A DNA stretch of 32,411 bases from a virus (IMGVR_UViG_3300013101_000053:1-32411); one strand, 5' to 3'. Shown: positions 1-8,770, counted from the stretch's first letter. Numbers and translations: made by a program. Notes: generated by a model not told the origin, from the letters alone.

Positions 1-133
1 AAGTGGGTGGGTATAACCCAACTTCTACATCTCTCGCATGAGTAAACCAAGAGCTAGTAGCCGAATCAGCAACATTAATAAAACCACTGGTAGGTGGACT
101 ATCTGCAATCTGTATGTTCACATAATTGGCCAT
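1..133 (-). CDS. Virion-type protein, N-terminal fragment (runs off left edge)
   Basis: An open frame starts with ATG at 131-133 and stays open to the window edge, giving 44 codons that begin MANYVNIQIADSPPTSG. The start is set by a GAGGAG Shine-Dalgarno a few bases upstream (minus strand). The rest of the gene lies outside the window. It follows the 434-residue virion-type gene by 22 bases, so it is probably co-transcribed with the head/tail genes and is likely structural. The visible part shows no catalytic motif. The function is inferred from position only. Confidence 0.6.
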   Translation of the reverse strand, partial: MANYVNIQIADSPPTSGFINVADSATSSWFTHARDVEVGLYPPT

Positions 134-155
134 AGCTTTTACTCCTCGTTAGTGT

Positions 156-1460
156 TTACTGTCTTACGATATACGTAATATTACGTCCAGTTTGAATCTT
201 AAATCTAAACATAACACCAGACGCGGTAGTTTCACCGTAGTCTCTGTCGGCATTTGCTCCATTGACGCCGGTGTCAGCCGCAAGCAACTGGCCATCAACA
301 TAAACATCCATATTCTGGCCTTCTCTACCCGCTGTACTAACTGGGGTATAACCACCAGCTAATATGATAGCTGACGGAAGTTGATGCGTTGTGTTCTTAT
401 CAATTTGTACAGCAACAGATTCAACATATTTTTCGCCGACGCCCGAGTCAACATTATCAGCAATGTCTTGTAGTTCCTGATCCAAGGCGTCTAAGGCAGC
501 CGCTACGGACATACCATCAGTAAGATAATTGTCTTCCGTAAAAGACATATCACCAACACCGTCATTGATTAAATCAACAGCGGATTGTAGGTCTGATGGG
601 TCAGAACTCAATAAATAATTGGAGGTAGCACTACTCCAAGGCTGCGGTGAACCATCACCATCTACAGCGCCTGTGTAAGACCACAAGTTGGTAATGTCTT
701 CTACTAACTCAACATCACCTTCCCAAGAACTGACAAAGTCTGTTCTTAACCAATCATACTCGTTCATGGCTGACATTTGTTTTCTTACTGGGTATACGAA
801 CTTAACATTGTCAACATCGTCAGTTACCGCAGAAAGATCAACCTCTGAGCCATTAGCGTAAAACTTAAAATATACATCGGTGCCACGTCCGGTGCCCGCA
901 TTATCGGCGCCGTCGTGCATCTTAGCATAAATAGTGTAACCAGAAGAGTCTTCAAACTCTTGGTCATTAGCAGCGTTTAAAACATCAACACGAACAACGT
1001 TGTCGCTACCGCCAACGTCGTACGTACCACTTACGCTAGCGAAAACAGGCAAACCTGTTCTGTCAGCATCCGTGGCGTATTGGGTAGTAATCGTACGCAA
1101 TACTCCTGTAGTACCAGAAGTTACTGCGTAACCGGCATCGCCGGGACCGAAGTCTCTTACTGGCACGATTACGGTCTTGGCATCCAAAGTCTGATTCTTA
1201 AAGCTGGTAATGTTTAGAGCTTTGTTCTCTACACTACCACCGTCAGTGTCTGTTGGATCAAAATAACTGCCAAGATCATCATACCAATTAGTACTACCTT
1301 TAAGATCTTTTACCAATGTTCTTAAGACATTAAGGTCAGCCTCAAGAGAGCCCGATATAACGGGCTCGGCGACTGCGGAAGTATCAGTTCCAGCAACAGC
1401 GTCGTCATAGGTGGCAGATCTCCTAATTTGTTCTAATTGTCTTAGTAAGCTTCTAGCCAT
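156..1460 (-). CDS. Probable virion structural protein (434 aa)
   Basis: A beta-rich, Gly/Asp/Thr/Ser-rich protein without enzyme motifs. Residues about 38-62 carry a segment like LNVLRTLVKDLKGSTNWYD, a pattern I associate with phage tail-fibre and virion proteins. The C-terminal region (about 345-434) has a run of short beta-prone segments including VYVDGQLL. The ATG start at 1458-1460 has a GGAG element just upstream. It is transcribed after the major capsid gene and two small genes. It may be a head-tail joining, tail or appendage protein; the exact role cannot be decided from sequence. Confidence 0.6.
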   Translation of the reverse strand: MARSLLRQLEQIRRSATYDDAVAGTDTSAVAEPVISGSLEADLNVLRTLVKDLKGSTNWYDDLGSYFDPTDTDGGSVENKALNITSFKNQTLDAKTVIVPVRDFGPGDAGYAVTSGTTGVLRTITTQYATDADRTGLPVFASVSGTYDVGGSDNVVRVDVLNAANDQEFEDSSGYTIYAKMHDGADNAGTGRGTDVYFKFYANGSEVDLSAVTDDVDNVKFVYPVRKQMSAMNEYDWLRTDFVSSWEGDVELVEDITNLWSYTGAVDGDGSPQPWSSATSNYLLSSDPSDLQSAVDLINDGVGDMSFTEDNYLTDGMSVAAALDALDQELQDIADNVDSGVGEKYVESVAVQIDKNTTHQLPSAIILAGGYTPVSTAGREGQNMDVYVDGQLLAADTGVNGANADRDYGETTASGVMFRFKIQTGRNITYIVRQ

Positions 1461-1556
1461 CTTAGCATTCTCCTTTAATGTTATTGATTACAAAAATCAT
1501 AACCATTTAAATCAAAAGCATACAAAAAATTACGGCCACAGAAGTCTACCGCAAAA

Positions 1557-2066
1557 TTACTCTAATTCCAATATTCTCTTTCTCAACATCTGGCATAGAG
1601 TATCTTTACCGCTCAATTGATTAGCCTCTTGCAAAGCATATTTCAAGAGATTTAAATCACTAATCTCAGGCACTTTATCTCGTGCCGCTCGAACTGTAAG
1701 TCCGACAACATCAGCTACTTCAAAGTGGCGAGTAGGTTTATTGGATTCCCCGTCCTCTAAAACAACCTCAGGTTGTGGCGCTGGTTGCGCTGCTTCTACT
1801 TTTTTGGTAGCAGGTCCAGCCCCCACTTCTGAGGTCAGCTCCTCGCTTACTTCAGCCGATTCCTCTTCTACTACGATTTCCCATCGTGTGGTGTCTTGTA
1901 ACTTAACAGTAGCCAACCATTCTGTAAATTCTCTACCATCTTGTAAGTCATGCTTTTTTCCGTACTGGTTGTACAGTTCCTCTAGAGGCACGGTTTGTCC
2001 GGGCCCTACAGCACGTTTCATAGCGTGTGCCCACATGTGGCTTTTATTTTTTACAAATCCCTTCAT
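1557..2066 (-). CDS. Hypothetical head-region protein (169 aa)
   Basis: The N-terminal 65 residues (MKGFVKNKSHMWAHAMKR onward) are basic and look folded. Residues about 67-105 form an acidic, Pro/Ala-rich linker, and the last 60 residues are helical with charged pairs ending MLRKRILELE. The two-domain, linker-joined design suggests an adaptor that bridges partners, but no family is recognised. The start has GAGGAG upstream with good spacing. Its place between the major capsid and virion-type genes suggests a capsid-linked or connector role by position only. Confidence 0.55.
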   Translation of the reverse strand: MKGFVKNKSHMWAHAMKRAVGPGQTVPLEELYNQYGKKHDLQDGREFTEWLATVKLQDTTRWEIVVEEESAEVSEELTSEVGAGPATKKVEAAQPAPQPEVVLEDGESNKPTRHFEVADVVGLTVRAARDKVPEISDLNLLKYALQEANQLSGKDTLCQMLRKRILELE

Positions 2067-2106
2067 AATATTCTTCTCCTCTTCTAGTAATTAAGTCCCT
2101 TGTCCG

Positions 2107-2421
2107 TTATTCGTGATACGAATTAGTCCTGTCTATTAAAAAATGTAATACGTTTGATAAGCGGTGGATTATGATGCCTGCAAAGAAAAGGTCTAGGTAG
2201 ATGTTACTGAAAAACAGAAAAGTGAGTGCGGTGAATAACCCGATCCATACGGAAGTACAATAGCCACAATCCAACAGATTGTGTATCCAGTTAAACATAC
2301 TCACCTGCCGATGATCAAAAAACCATTTTCTTATAGGGCTCATAATCTCCGATTTACTTATAAGTTCAGTAAGAGCCTCTGTGAGGATCACCGATAGTAT
2401 AAATCGAATTAAAAAAATCAT
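2107..2421 (-). CDS. Small membrane protein, DUF1360-like (104 aa)
   Basis: The protein is strongly hydrophobic. There is one membrane segment at the N terminus (about 1-22) and two more at about 57-72 and 76-96. Between them lies the motif LLDCGYCTSVWIG with Cys52 and Cys55, which resembles the DUF1360 family of small phage and bacterial membrane proteins. That family has no established function. The start has GAGAGG upstream, directly after a strong hairpin that follows the capsid gene. A small membrane protein between virion genes could belong to entry or lysis, but this is not shown. Confidence 0.6.
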   Translation of the reverse strand: MIFLIRFILSVILTEALTELISKSEIMSPIRKWFFDHRQVSMFNWIHNLLDCGYCTSVWIGLFTALTFLFFSNIYLDLFFAGIIIHRLSNVLHFLIDRTNSYHE

Positions 2422-2435
2422 ATAAACCTCTCAGC

Positions 2436-2461
2436 ATCTCGCACCCTTCTGGGTGCGAGAT
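2436..2461 (-). terminator. Perfect 11-bp hairpin after the capsid gene
   Basis: The arms 2436-2446 and 2451-2461 are perfect reverse complements (ATCTCGCACCC / GGGTGCGAGAT) with a 4-base loop. It lies 24 bases beyond the capsid stop. No U-tract follows directly on the minus strand; the next T-run begins about 16 bases on, inside the DUF1360-like start. It may be a weak terminator or a 3' end that protects the capsid mRNA. Confidence 0.5.
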
Positions 2462-2484
2462 GTTTAACGAGATATTTATCTTGA

Positions 2485-3558
2485 TTATAGACTGCGGTCA
2501 ATGATACCGACACCAAGCATTCTGCTGTCTAGACAAGCAAAACCAAGCTCAGCCCAACCAAAGAAACCAGCTTTCTGACGTCTCAACAGAGTCGGATCGT
2601 CATGGGCTTCGTACTCTTTACGGATAGGCATAACCAAAGAATCGTTGACGCTAAGGTCAAATGCCAATACCTGAGTCTCACCGAGAGTGGCGACAGTGCC
2701 GTCAGCAGCGGTGACATTCGGATTATCCAGAGTGTACTGATTGTATGTGTTAGCACCGCTATCACATACAAACTTACCGTACGCAGAGCCGTAGCCGTTG
2801 ATGTTATAAAGACCAGTAGCTCCAAGATGCTGTACTTCATGAAGCTGTACATTCCAAATGGAACCCATGCCAGCCGCTTGGAAAATCTCACGGCGGGTTA
2901 CGGGGTCGATATCTGTATCTGTCCATTCACGAATATCGGCAGCATCTTCTGGAGATACATACAGATCCGTGAGTGTACGGCCAGTTCTCTTGAAACCAAC
3001 CATCATTTTATTGATGAGTTCTTTAGAGAGGTAACCAGCGCCAGTGGACGCAGGGTTAATCTCATAAATAGGTGCTGGGCGGGAACCCAAAAGGCCCTTG
3101 CCAGAGAATGCTGAAGTAGCAGCAGGCATAATTACACGCCAACCACACTCTTCCTCGTAATTCGCAAGGTCTTTAGCGGCTCTTGCAGCAGCCTTGGAAG
3201 CGATATCTACACGAGAGTCTCTCGCGTAAGTAATCTTCCAGTCCCCAGACGCGTTGATAGCGAATGTCGGGACATATACTTCTTCACCGATGCCTTCGAT
3301 GAAGTTTTGTGCCATGTAACCAAGACCTGGGAGAATCCAAACAGGAATCTCAAAGTCTTCTGCTACAGGGTATGAAGCTTGTGCTCCGGGGGCCAAACGC
3401 TCAACAGCGAATAGTGTCCTCATGATGGAGTCAAGTTCTAACTTCTGAAGGATCGGAGTTGTTAACGCAGCGGCAAATGCTCTATAAGCAGCAAGTCCTT
3501 CTTGCGTATTGATGTTCGAGGTCTCTTTAAAGAGATCCATCATTTCTTTCTTATCCAT
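2485..3558 (-). CDS. Major capsid protein, HK97-fold type
   Basis: This 357-residue protein has the size and layout of an HK97-fold major capsid protein: a helical N-terminal stretch (about 1-60), a middle domain with NASGDWKITYARDSR-type strands, and a C-terminal domain with YVSPEDAADIREW and a closing segment PTLLRRQKAGFFGWAELG. It lies right after scaffold-like and capsid-associated genes, the standard head order. The ATG at 3556-3558 is preferred because GGAGGAG (3568-3574) sits nine bases upstream; an in-frame TTG at 3567 would abut that site. Strong hairpins flank the gene on both sides. No separate N-terminal cleavage signal was identified. Confidence 0.85.
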   Translation of the reverse strand: MDKKEMMDLFKETSNINTQEGLAAYRAFAAALTTPILQKLELDSIMRTLFAVERLAPGAQASYPVAEDFEIPVWILPGLGYMAQNFIEGIGEEVYVPTFAINASGDWKITYARDSRVDIASKAAARAAKDLANYEEECGWRVIMPAATSAFSGKGLLGSRPAPIYEINPASTGAGYLSKELINKMMVGFKRTGRTLTDLYVSPEDAADIREWTDTDIDPVTRREIFQAAGMGSIWNVQLHEVQHLGATGLYNINGYGSAYGKFVCDSGANTYNQYTLDNPNVTAADGTVATLGETQVLAFDLSVNDSLVMPIRKEYEAHDDPTLLRRQKAGFFGWAELGFACLDSRMLGVGIIDRSL

Positions 3559-3582
3559 GGTAAACAACTCCTCCTATAATTT

Positions 3583-3610
3583 CGGATGCGCCCGAAGGCG
3601 CTTTCATCCG
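3583..3610 (-). promoter_or_regulatory. UUCG-tetraloop hairpin in capsid mRNA leader
   Basis: Arms GCGCC (3588-3592) and GGCGC (3597-3601) enclose CGAA on the plus strand, which is a C-UUCG-G tetraloop in the minus-strand RNA, an unusually stable loop. Outer arms CGGAT (3583-3587) and ATCCG (3606-3610) extend the stem across a 4-base bulge. It ends eight bases before the capsid Shine-Dalgarno. It may stabilise the capsid message or mark a processing site. The T-run is on the plus-strand side, so it is not a normal terminator for these genes. Confidence 0.45.
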
Positions 3611-3627
3611 TTTTTGTTACTTCTTAC

Positions 3628-4290
3628 TTACACCAACAGTTTTACCCTAATTGGGTACAACGTGGTATTAGCAATATTCGCTGCGGCCTTAACTGCAGAG
3701 GCGCCCTTAAGGACACGCGCTACAGTAGGTGGCGTTCCAGCCAAAGCCAATCTAACACCCTGAACATCAGTAGCATCAGTCGCTGAGTCAGTGGTCGAAT
3801 TGGTAAGCTTTCCACCGGTGGCGTCTGCATCTCGCTTAGAAGCTACATACAATACGTCTCCAGGTAGAAGGTCAGCAGAAGCTTCTGCTGTGTAATGCAC
3901 GGTATCATAGATACCGAGGTGTCCTACACCAGCGGGGGCGGCCTTGCTGCCGTTGATATTGCCAGAACCGTCGTAAGTTGGTTGCGCAATAACATCGCTA
4001 GATCCCAAGTCTCCTGGCATATAAAAACCAGTTGGGTGTACATCATGATATCCAGTTTTCACTTTCTGCAAAAGAAATCCGTAAGGCAACTTCTCAGAAG
4101 CTGTTAGTCCGGCCACAGATGCGTGGTTGTTATAGCGGTAAATTAGAGCTTCCTCATTTGATGCCGCACTATCAAGGTATACGACACTACCAGCGTAAGC
4201 AATTACGCCGCCGATGCCTTGTGTATTTGCAGTTTGAGTGCCGTAGTGACAAAACTGGCTTTCTAAAACAGGCTCTCTAGGTATAAACAT
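3628..4290 (-). CDS. Capsid-associated (decoration-like) protein, 220 aa
   Basis: A Gly/Ala/Thr-rich protein with many short beta-prone segments. It includes LPYGFLLQKVKTGYHDVHP, then a later stretch with LLPGDVLYVASKRD, a pattern seen in phage decoration or head-fibre-type proteins. It lies between the Glu-rich scaffold candidate and the major capsid gene, where a decoration or minor capsid protein is often found. The start is supported by GGAGGAG upstream. No catalytic residues are apparent. The decoration role is inferred from composition and position. Confidence 0.55.
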   Translation of the reverse strand: MFIPREPVLESQFCHYGTQTANTQGIGGVIAYAGSVVYLDSAASNEEALIYRYNNHASVAGLTASEKLPYGFLLQKVKTGYHDVHPTGFYMPGDLGSSDVIAQPTYDGSGNINGSKAAPAGVGHLGIYDTVHYTAEASADLLPGDVLYVASKRDADATGGKLTNSTTDSATDATDVQGVRLALAGTPPTVARVLKGASAVKAAANIANTTLYPIRVKLLV

Positions 4291-4311
4291 ATCCTACTCC
4301 TCCTTTAATCG

Positions 4312-5103
4312 TTACTTTCCGTTTTTGAATTCGTCGGCCATCGCTTGACCTAATTTTTCATATTTTGACATCAAATCGTCTGATGGTAGTACTTCAAAAT
4401 TAAGCGCAGCAGACAGGCTATGTCCTAGACCTTTGATTTCTGCAGGAGCAATCTCATCTTCCTCTGCAGCCTCTTCGGCCTCTTCTTCAGCAACTTCTTC
4501 TTCCGCAGCTTCTTCAGAAACTTCTTCCTCAGCAACTTCTTCCTGAGCCTCTTCCTCAGCCACTTCTTCTTCAGCTACCTCTTCCTCAGCGACTTCTTCT
4601 TCAGCAACCTCTTCTTCAGCTTCTTCAGCCTCGATTGCCAATTCAGCGAGCACAGCCTCTCTCAGAGCTACACGCTCTTCCTTGTAAGCTGCAAACTCTT
4701 CGTCAGACATATCACGGATCTTTGCTTGCACCGCATCAGTGTCCTTGCCAAGAACCTTAGCCTCTTCAAGCTCAGCTACGCGAATTGCAGCAGCTTGGTC
4801 CTTCTTCATATCATCCATTTCCGCTTTCGCGGCTTCTAACTCGTCATTCACAGTGTTGAACTTCTCGTCGGCCGCCTCTTGCGCAACTTGAAGGTCATCT
4901 CTTTCCTTAGTAATAGCTTCTACCTGAGAAGCCAGTTCCTCATTATCTGCCGTTTTGGCATCAAGTGAGGCAGTCATAGCTTTAATTGATTCAGCGGACT
5001 TGCTAAGGGCGTCTTCTGTCTGTTGACGTTTATCAGCCTCTTCTTTAGCAGAAAAGATCTCCGCTACAGTAGCGGCAATCTCTGTCTTCAATGTGTCGTC
5101 CAT
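4312..5103 (-). CDS. Scaffold-like coiled-coil protein with Glu-rich repeats
   Basis: Residues 1-150 are almost wholly charged helix with heptad-like spacing, so a coiled coil is likely. Residues about 158-217 are a low-complexity acidic block built from EEEVA repeats. A short C-terminal domain follows (about 222-263, ending MADEFKNGK). Phage scaffolding proteins are typically acidic and helical with a small C-terminal capsid-binding end, and this gene sits between the protease and capsid genes. The start has a strong AGGAGG. The EEEVA block expands an ancestral scaffold design or acts as an acidic spacer inside the prohead. Confidence 0.65.
   Translation of the reverse strand: MDDTLKTEIAATVAEIFSAKEEADKRQQTEDALSKSAESIKAMTASLDAKTADNEELASQVEAITKERDDLQVAQEAADEKFNTVNDELEAAKAEMDDMKKDQAAAIRVAELEEAKVLGKDTDAVQAKIRDMSDEEFAAYKEERVALREAVLAELAIEAEEAEEEVAEEEVAEEEVAEEEVAEEEAQEEVAEEEVSEEAAEEEVAEEEAEEAAEEDEIAPAEIKGLGHSLSAALNFEVLPSDDLMSKYEKLGQAMADEFKNGK
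4453..4632 (-). repeat. Coding tandem repeat encoding EEEVA units
   Basis: The DNA consists of imperfect 15-base units (CTTCTTC/CTCTTCC with GCAAC or GCTAC variations) that encode repeated EEEVA blocks in the scaffold candidate. The repeat keeps the reading frame. Copy number could vary by slippage between relatives. Confidence 0.75.
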
Positions 5104-5238
5104 CTATAATACCTCCTATATATTTTACTTACCTTTTATACAGTATATGGTTACCAACCTGCGCCCTTCTATATATTAGGGCGTATACATACTAAAAACC
5201 TTTTCCCATTCCATTGTACTATATTATAGACTTACCTA
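5104..5238 (-). other. Scaffold-gene leader with small hairpin
   Basis: This 135-base gap has no open frame. It holds a 5-bp stem CGCCC (5162-5166) / GGGCG (5179-5183) around an AT-rich loop, then an AT-rich run and the AGGAGG of the scaffold candidate. No convincing -35/-10 pair was seen. It may be a leader or weak processing site. Confidence 0.3.
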
Positions 5239-5670
5239 TTAGGGGTAACTAGGCATTGCGCCCGTGTTGCCTCTACAATAAATCCCGTCTATCATCGGGT
5301 CCATACCAAGCATAAATTTTACATCCAGCGTAGAACTACCATCGTTCGCACCTGCATTAGCAACTGTGCACTTAATAGTATTAGCTGTAGTGTCTTTAGT
5401 AATGTAATTAGTACCTGCATTATAGCAAGGTGTAACTGTTACATTGGCATAAGACGCAAGGTCGTAGCCATGAAACTTCACACCACTAGCAAGAGTTACT
5501 TCAGAAGTACCGCTTGCCACAGTAAAAGACTCTGCCCAAACAAAAGGGTATGCATGATTGTTACCCAAATTTCGATAGATAACCTTTAGGTTATCGTCAC
5601 CATTAATTCTTGTAAGCTTTGGAATACTTTTCAAAAATCCAGTTTGCGCTTTTCCAATAGAACCGCCCAT
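5239..5670 (-). CDS. Hypothetical beta-rich head protein (143 aa)
   Basis: The protein is short, Gly/Asn/Thr-rich and beta-prone, with two isolated cysteines near residues 91 and 109 and a third near the C terminus (YCRGNTGAMPSYP). No family motif is recognised. It lies between the protease and scaffold candidates in the head module, so a capsid accessory or head-completion role is possible. The start is backed by GGAG with good spacing and the gene begins three bases after the protease stop, indicating co-translation. Function is unknown. Confidence 0.55.
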   Translation of the reverse strand: MGGSIGKAQTGFLKSIPKLTRINGDDNLKVIYRNLGNNHAYPFVWAESFTVASGTSEVTLASGVKFHGYDLASYANVTVTPCYNAGTNYITKDTTANTIKCTVANAGANDGSSTLDVKFMLGMDPMIDGIYCRGNTGAMPSYP

Positions 5671-5672
5671 AA

Positions 5673-6653
5673 TTAGTCTCCTTTTGCACGATCATTATTT
5701 ATTTGAGCTGCCTCGCATAAAGCAGCCTGTAAACCTTTCAACAATGATTGCTGTTTAGTATTTTTTAACATCTTTTTTACAACAGTTTTCACGTACTCTC
5801 TGACCTCGCTTAGTTCATATGCGGGATCGTCTGTAATACGTTCTACTTCCTCTACTTTTGGAGAGGTTACTTTATTCGCCACTTCCTCGTCCTGTTCAAG
5901 CTCGTCATAATTTATGATCAAAAGCTCCTTACTCACCTTTACTTTTGCCTTTTCCCCGGCCGTCTCTAATACCACAGACGGTGGATTTGCGGGCTTCTCA
6001 ACAATACCACAACCCGAGAAGGTTATGTTCCTTAGAACCCGTGTTACAGTGCCTTCAGCTATCTCGACACCGCCTTTGATTACTTTGGCCAATCTGCCAA
6101 AAAGACTATCACCCATAGTAGCTATACCCAAGGCCTCTGCCTCTGGGCGTGTGATAATAAGGTCGCCAATCTTGACATCATAACTCTGGTAGTAACACTC
6201 CATACTAACTTTCCAATTACCAGCGTCAATTTCATCAGCTATCTCTGGGAACCTGTTTTTGTAAACAACAGCGGCCATCGCTACATGCATGTCCTTTTTA
6301 TCAAGAACACCTGCGTCCTCTGACGCTAATTCAGCCATCTCTAATTTGGCGCCCTCTTTGGTCATGAAGGCCCTATCATAAAGATGTCCAATAATCTCAT
6401 CTTCCTTGTGCTCTATATCCAGAGCTTTACTAACAATCGTGCCCTCAGCTTTAACAAGCTCTGAAGGTAGAAAGTAAGCATGATTTAAATTCTCGCCTGA
6501 AGACACTAAGATGGCGGACAGATATTGAAGATCCATTTGTTTCTCGTCATCTTTAGGCAACTCAATAATCGCCGCAGTAGCCTTCTCTTGGGCTTCTTCC
6601 GACACTTTCTCAACTTCAATCTCTGCTTCAAGCAGTATGGGTTTGTTATCCAT
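5673..6653 (-). CDS. Probable prohead maturation protease (326 aa)
   Basis: The middle region resembles phage prohead serine proteases. SGENLNHAYFLPSELVKAEG is followed by LDIEHKED with candidate catalytic His82, then AAVVYKNRFPEIADEI and WKVSMECYY with candidate catalytic Ser150. The region before residue 40 is acidic and the C-terminal 100 residues are charged helix, possibly a tail removed by self-processing. It starts on the portal stop (TAATG overlap), as expected in a portal-protease-scaffold-capsid series. The His/Ser assignment is by pattern, not alignment. A head-core role without protease activity is the main alternative. Confidence 0.65.
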   Translation of the reverse strand: MDNKPILLEAEIEVEKVSEEAQEKATAAIIELPKDDEKQMDLQYLSAILVSSGENLNHAYFLPSELVKAEGTIVSKALDIEHKEDEIIGHLYDRAFMTKEGAKLEMAELASEDAGVLDKKDMHVAMAAVVYKNRFPEIADEIDAGNWKVSMECYYQSYDVKIGDLIITRPEAEALGIATMGDSLFGRLAKVIKGGVEIAEGTVTRVLRNITFSGCGIVEKPANPPSVVLETAGEKAKVKVSKELLIINYDELEQDEEVANKVTSPKVEEVERITDDPAYELSEVREYVKTVVKKMLKNTKQQSLLKGLQAALCEAAQINNDRAKGD

Positions 6654-8593
6654 TATTGATTCTCCTCAATCTTACTTTTAAATCTAGCTTTAGTTAGTTC
6701 TGTTAAAAGACCAGCAAAATCCTCGTCAGACAACTGCGCCGCTACATCTTTAAACGATGCCGATTTCTTGGGATTATTAGGCTTAGCTTGTTTCTTTACT
6801 TTTGATTGTGGATTGGTATCTTTGGTTTTCTTGTTGGTTTGACCTGTAGGTCTACCATTGGATGGTGAGCCCTTAGGTGCCTTCTGTGTTGGCTGCACGC
6901 CACCAGCGCCTTGTGCCTGCTGTTGCCATGGCGAGCCAATGATACCCAATGTACCGTCTTCCACAAGTGGCTTCTCTATCTCCATGTTTGCCAACTCCGT
7001 GTCATAGTTGAAACCCAGAATTTCGTGGGCAGTGTTGTAACTCAACATTCTTCTGTCCACTAGTTGTGATACAGTATTCATATATAGTATAATATCTTGT
7101 AGTATGTTCTCATCCCAACGTACCTTTGGAAACCTGTCAAAACCCATAGCTTCCGCAATTTGTTGGTACTCTCTATAAATCCATCTGGTGACCTGTCTTC
7201 TGGCATAATTAATTTCTTCCATCATGCCTTTAACGACCAGCTCAGCTTCTGGGGCGTTCAAGTCCCCTACCCCATCAATAAGCGCCCTAGTGATGGCTAA
7301 ACCACCGGTGATGTCGTCATTAACCTGTTCATATTTCTTTATGCCCAAGATGTTCTCAATCTCAGGTGACACAATCTTTTCAATGTTCAGGGTGTGATTC
7401 CACACAATGTCGAATGACTTACTAGGTGTGTTAAACAACTGAGATATAGCCTCTAGCTGCGGTTGTGTAGTTACGGGGTACTCATCATTACCAATAGTAA
7501 TTTTTAGTATATAGTTAGATATGCCATCTAACGTACTTAAATCAGCTTCACGTAATGACCGCTTGTATTCAATGGAATCAAACGCACGCGCGAATCTTGG
7601 CTTGGCGTAACGCTCATACGGCTGCTTCCTATAGGTAATAGAACCCACTAGTCTATAGTCTAGCTGATACTCTCCACCCTTTTCTGCAGCAGTCTTTAGA
7701 TCACTAGGTAGGGCTTTAATAAGTTCTTTCTCTTCTTCTGTTTGTTCGCCGGATGCTTTCTTCAAAAGTTCGGTTAACTCTGGGGGTGGGGTAAGCTTAA
7801 CAACAGTCTTGTTAAACATAAGGTTACCCTCAATAGTAACCAACTCAGGATTAAGAACGGTATAGTCTGCAGGTAAATGCCCCTTAGACCATATGTTCTT
7901 CTTTGCTGCTAACTCCACAGCTTCTATAGCTTCATCAGTTAGTCCCGCAGCCTTGGCTTTCTCAACGATGGCTGCCACTTCTTGCTGGTGCCTCTTAGAA
8001 AGTGTTCGACCAGTAGCTTTAGCGGGCTTTTTACCATTATTAATTTTTTGTCCGGGAATTGGTGAAAGATAGGATACACGTGGTTCATATTTAGCTAGTA
8101 CTTTATATGTGGTCACATGTCCCGTTCTGAAGAAATCTAGAAAAATCCATTCTAGCATTTCATCCATGTTAACATCGAATGCCCATACATCATAGAATTG
8201 TTTTATGTTTGGATCATCAATGTCATTCTCAAAGCCTTTGGCAGCTAGGTTTGCCAATGTGTTGATGGCCGCACCTACAATAGGCTCAGTATAATAGTAT
8301 TTGATGGCCCTCTTGTAAAGCTCCTGAGGACTTTCATCCATGACACTAGGTGTGATAAGATCCAAGGGGGACCTGTTCTGTATAGCATCCCTAGTGACTG
8401 TGGCGGCGGCGTCCCTGTATACCCTTGGTACGGCGCCTCCCTTACTAGGCTCTATGAAAGCCAACTCTACGTCCTTATTAGGATTTAGCAGGAACGTAGA
8501 TGTCCCTGAAGACTCATCAACATTTATGGATCTGATGCCAGCCTTAGGGTACTTTGTCTGTAAATCTTTTGTAATTTTATCTATGTCCGCCAT
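6653..8593 (-). CDS. Portal protein (646 aa)
   Basis: Portal proteins form the dodecameric ring through which DNA enters the head. Length and order fit: it follows packaging genes and precedes the protease and capsid genes. Residues about 85-150 (ELYKRAIKYYYTEPIVGAA...) resemble the portal wing. The region about 390-560 has a long helix-rich segment (RRQVTRWIYREYQQIAEAMG, then VSQLVDRRMLSYNTAHEILG) typical of portal stem and clip. The C-terminal 100 residues are Pro/Lys/Gln-rich and probably disordered. GGAG lies seven bases before the ATG. Confidence 0.8.
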   Translation of the reverse strand: MADIDKITKDLQTKYPKAGIRSINVDESSGTSTFLLNPNKDVELAFIEPSKGGAVPRVYRDAAATVTRDAIQNRSPLDLITPSVMDESPQELYKRAIKYYYTEPIVGAAINTLANLAAKGFENDIDDPNIKQFYDVWAFDVNMDEMLEWIFLDFFRTGHVTTYKVLAKYEPRVSYLSPIPGQKINNGKKPAKATGRTLSKRHQQEVAAIVEKAKAAGLTDEAIEAVELAAKKNIWSKGHLPADYTVLNPELVTIEGNLMFNKTVVKLTPPPELTELLKKASGEQTEEEKELIKALPSDLKTAAEKGGEYQLDYRLVGSITYRKQPYERYAKPRFARAFDSIEYKRSLREADLSTLDGISNYILKITIGNDEYPVTTQPQLEAISQLFNTPSKSFDIVWNHTLNIEKIVSPEIENILGIKKYEQVNDDITGGLAITRALIDGVGDLNAPEAELVVKGMMEEINYARRQVTRWIYREYQQIAEAMGFDRFPKVRWDENILQDIILYMNTVSQLVDRRMLSYNTAHEILGFNYDTELANMEIEKPLVEDGTLGIIGSPWQQQAQGAGGVQPTQKAPKGSPSNGRPTGQTNKKTKDTNPQSKVKKQAKPNNPKKSASFKDVAAQLSDEDFAGLLTELTKARFKSKIEENQ

Positions 8594-8602
8594 TTAAAAC
8601 TC

Positions 8603-8770
8603 CTATAAGATGAACTCCGTATTAGGTGTGCCAGAAACTGTTGTGGCCACTGTGGGTTCAACAATTCGGTAGTCCTGGCGACCATTGGTGTACCTATCCG
8701 TGGTTCCAGATACAACTGCTGGTTCCACAGAACGTCTTAACGTAATGTCTACATCGTAACGTCTAACCAT
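8603..8770 (-). CDS. Small hypothetical protein (55 aa) between structural genes
   Basis: The ATG at 8768-8770 has GGAG (AAAGGAGAAACGAT) upstream, and the frame runs 55 codons to TAG at 8603-8605. The peptide begins MVRRYDVDITLRRSVEPAVV. It contains an apparent internal echo: SVEPAVVSGTT and IVEPTVATTVSGT. It is Thr/Val-rich and beta-prone. Its stop is ten bases before the portal ATG, so it is translated in the same message. No family is recognised; it could be a small virion or portal-accessory protein. Confidence 0.55.
   Translation of the reverse strand: MVRRYDVDITLRRSVEPAVVSGTTDRYTNGRQDYRIVEPTVATTVSGTPNTEFIL

Noticed and set aside
1741-2094. Plus-strand open frames such as this one and those opposite the portal, terminase and scaffold genes
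   Set aside because: They lie opposite strong genes, lack ribosome sites, and have Ser/Leu/Cys-rich compositions typical of antisense shadows.
3583-3615. Rho-independent terminator on the plus strand
   Set aside because: The hairpin is followed by TTTTT on the plus strand, but no plus-strand gene reaches it; it is better explained as a leader hairpin for the capsid message.
4453-4632. CRISPR or noncoding repeat array
   Set aside because: The repeats are coding, keep the frame and have no spacers; they encode EEEVA units.
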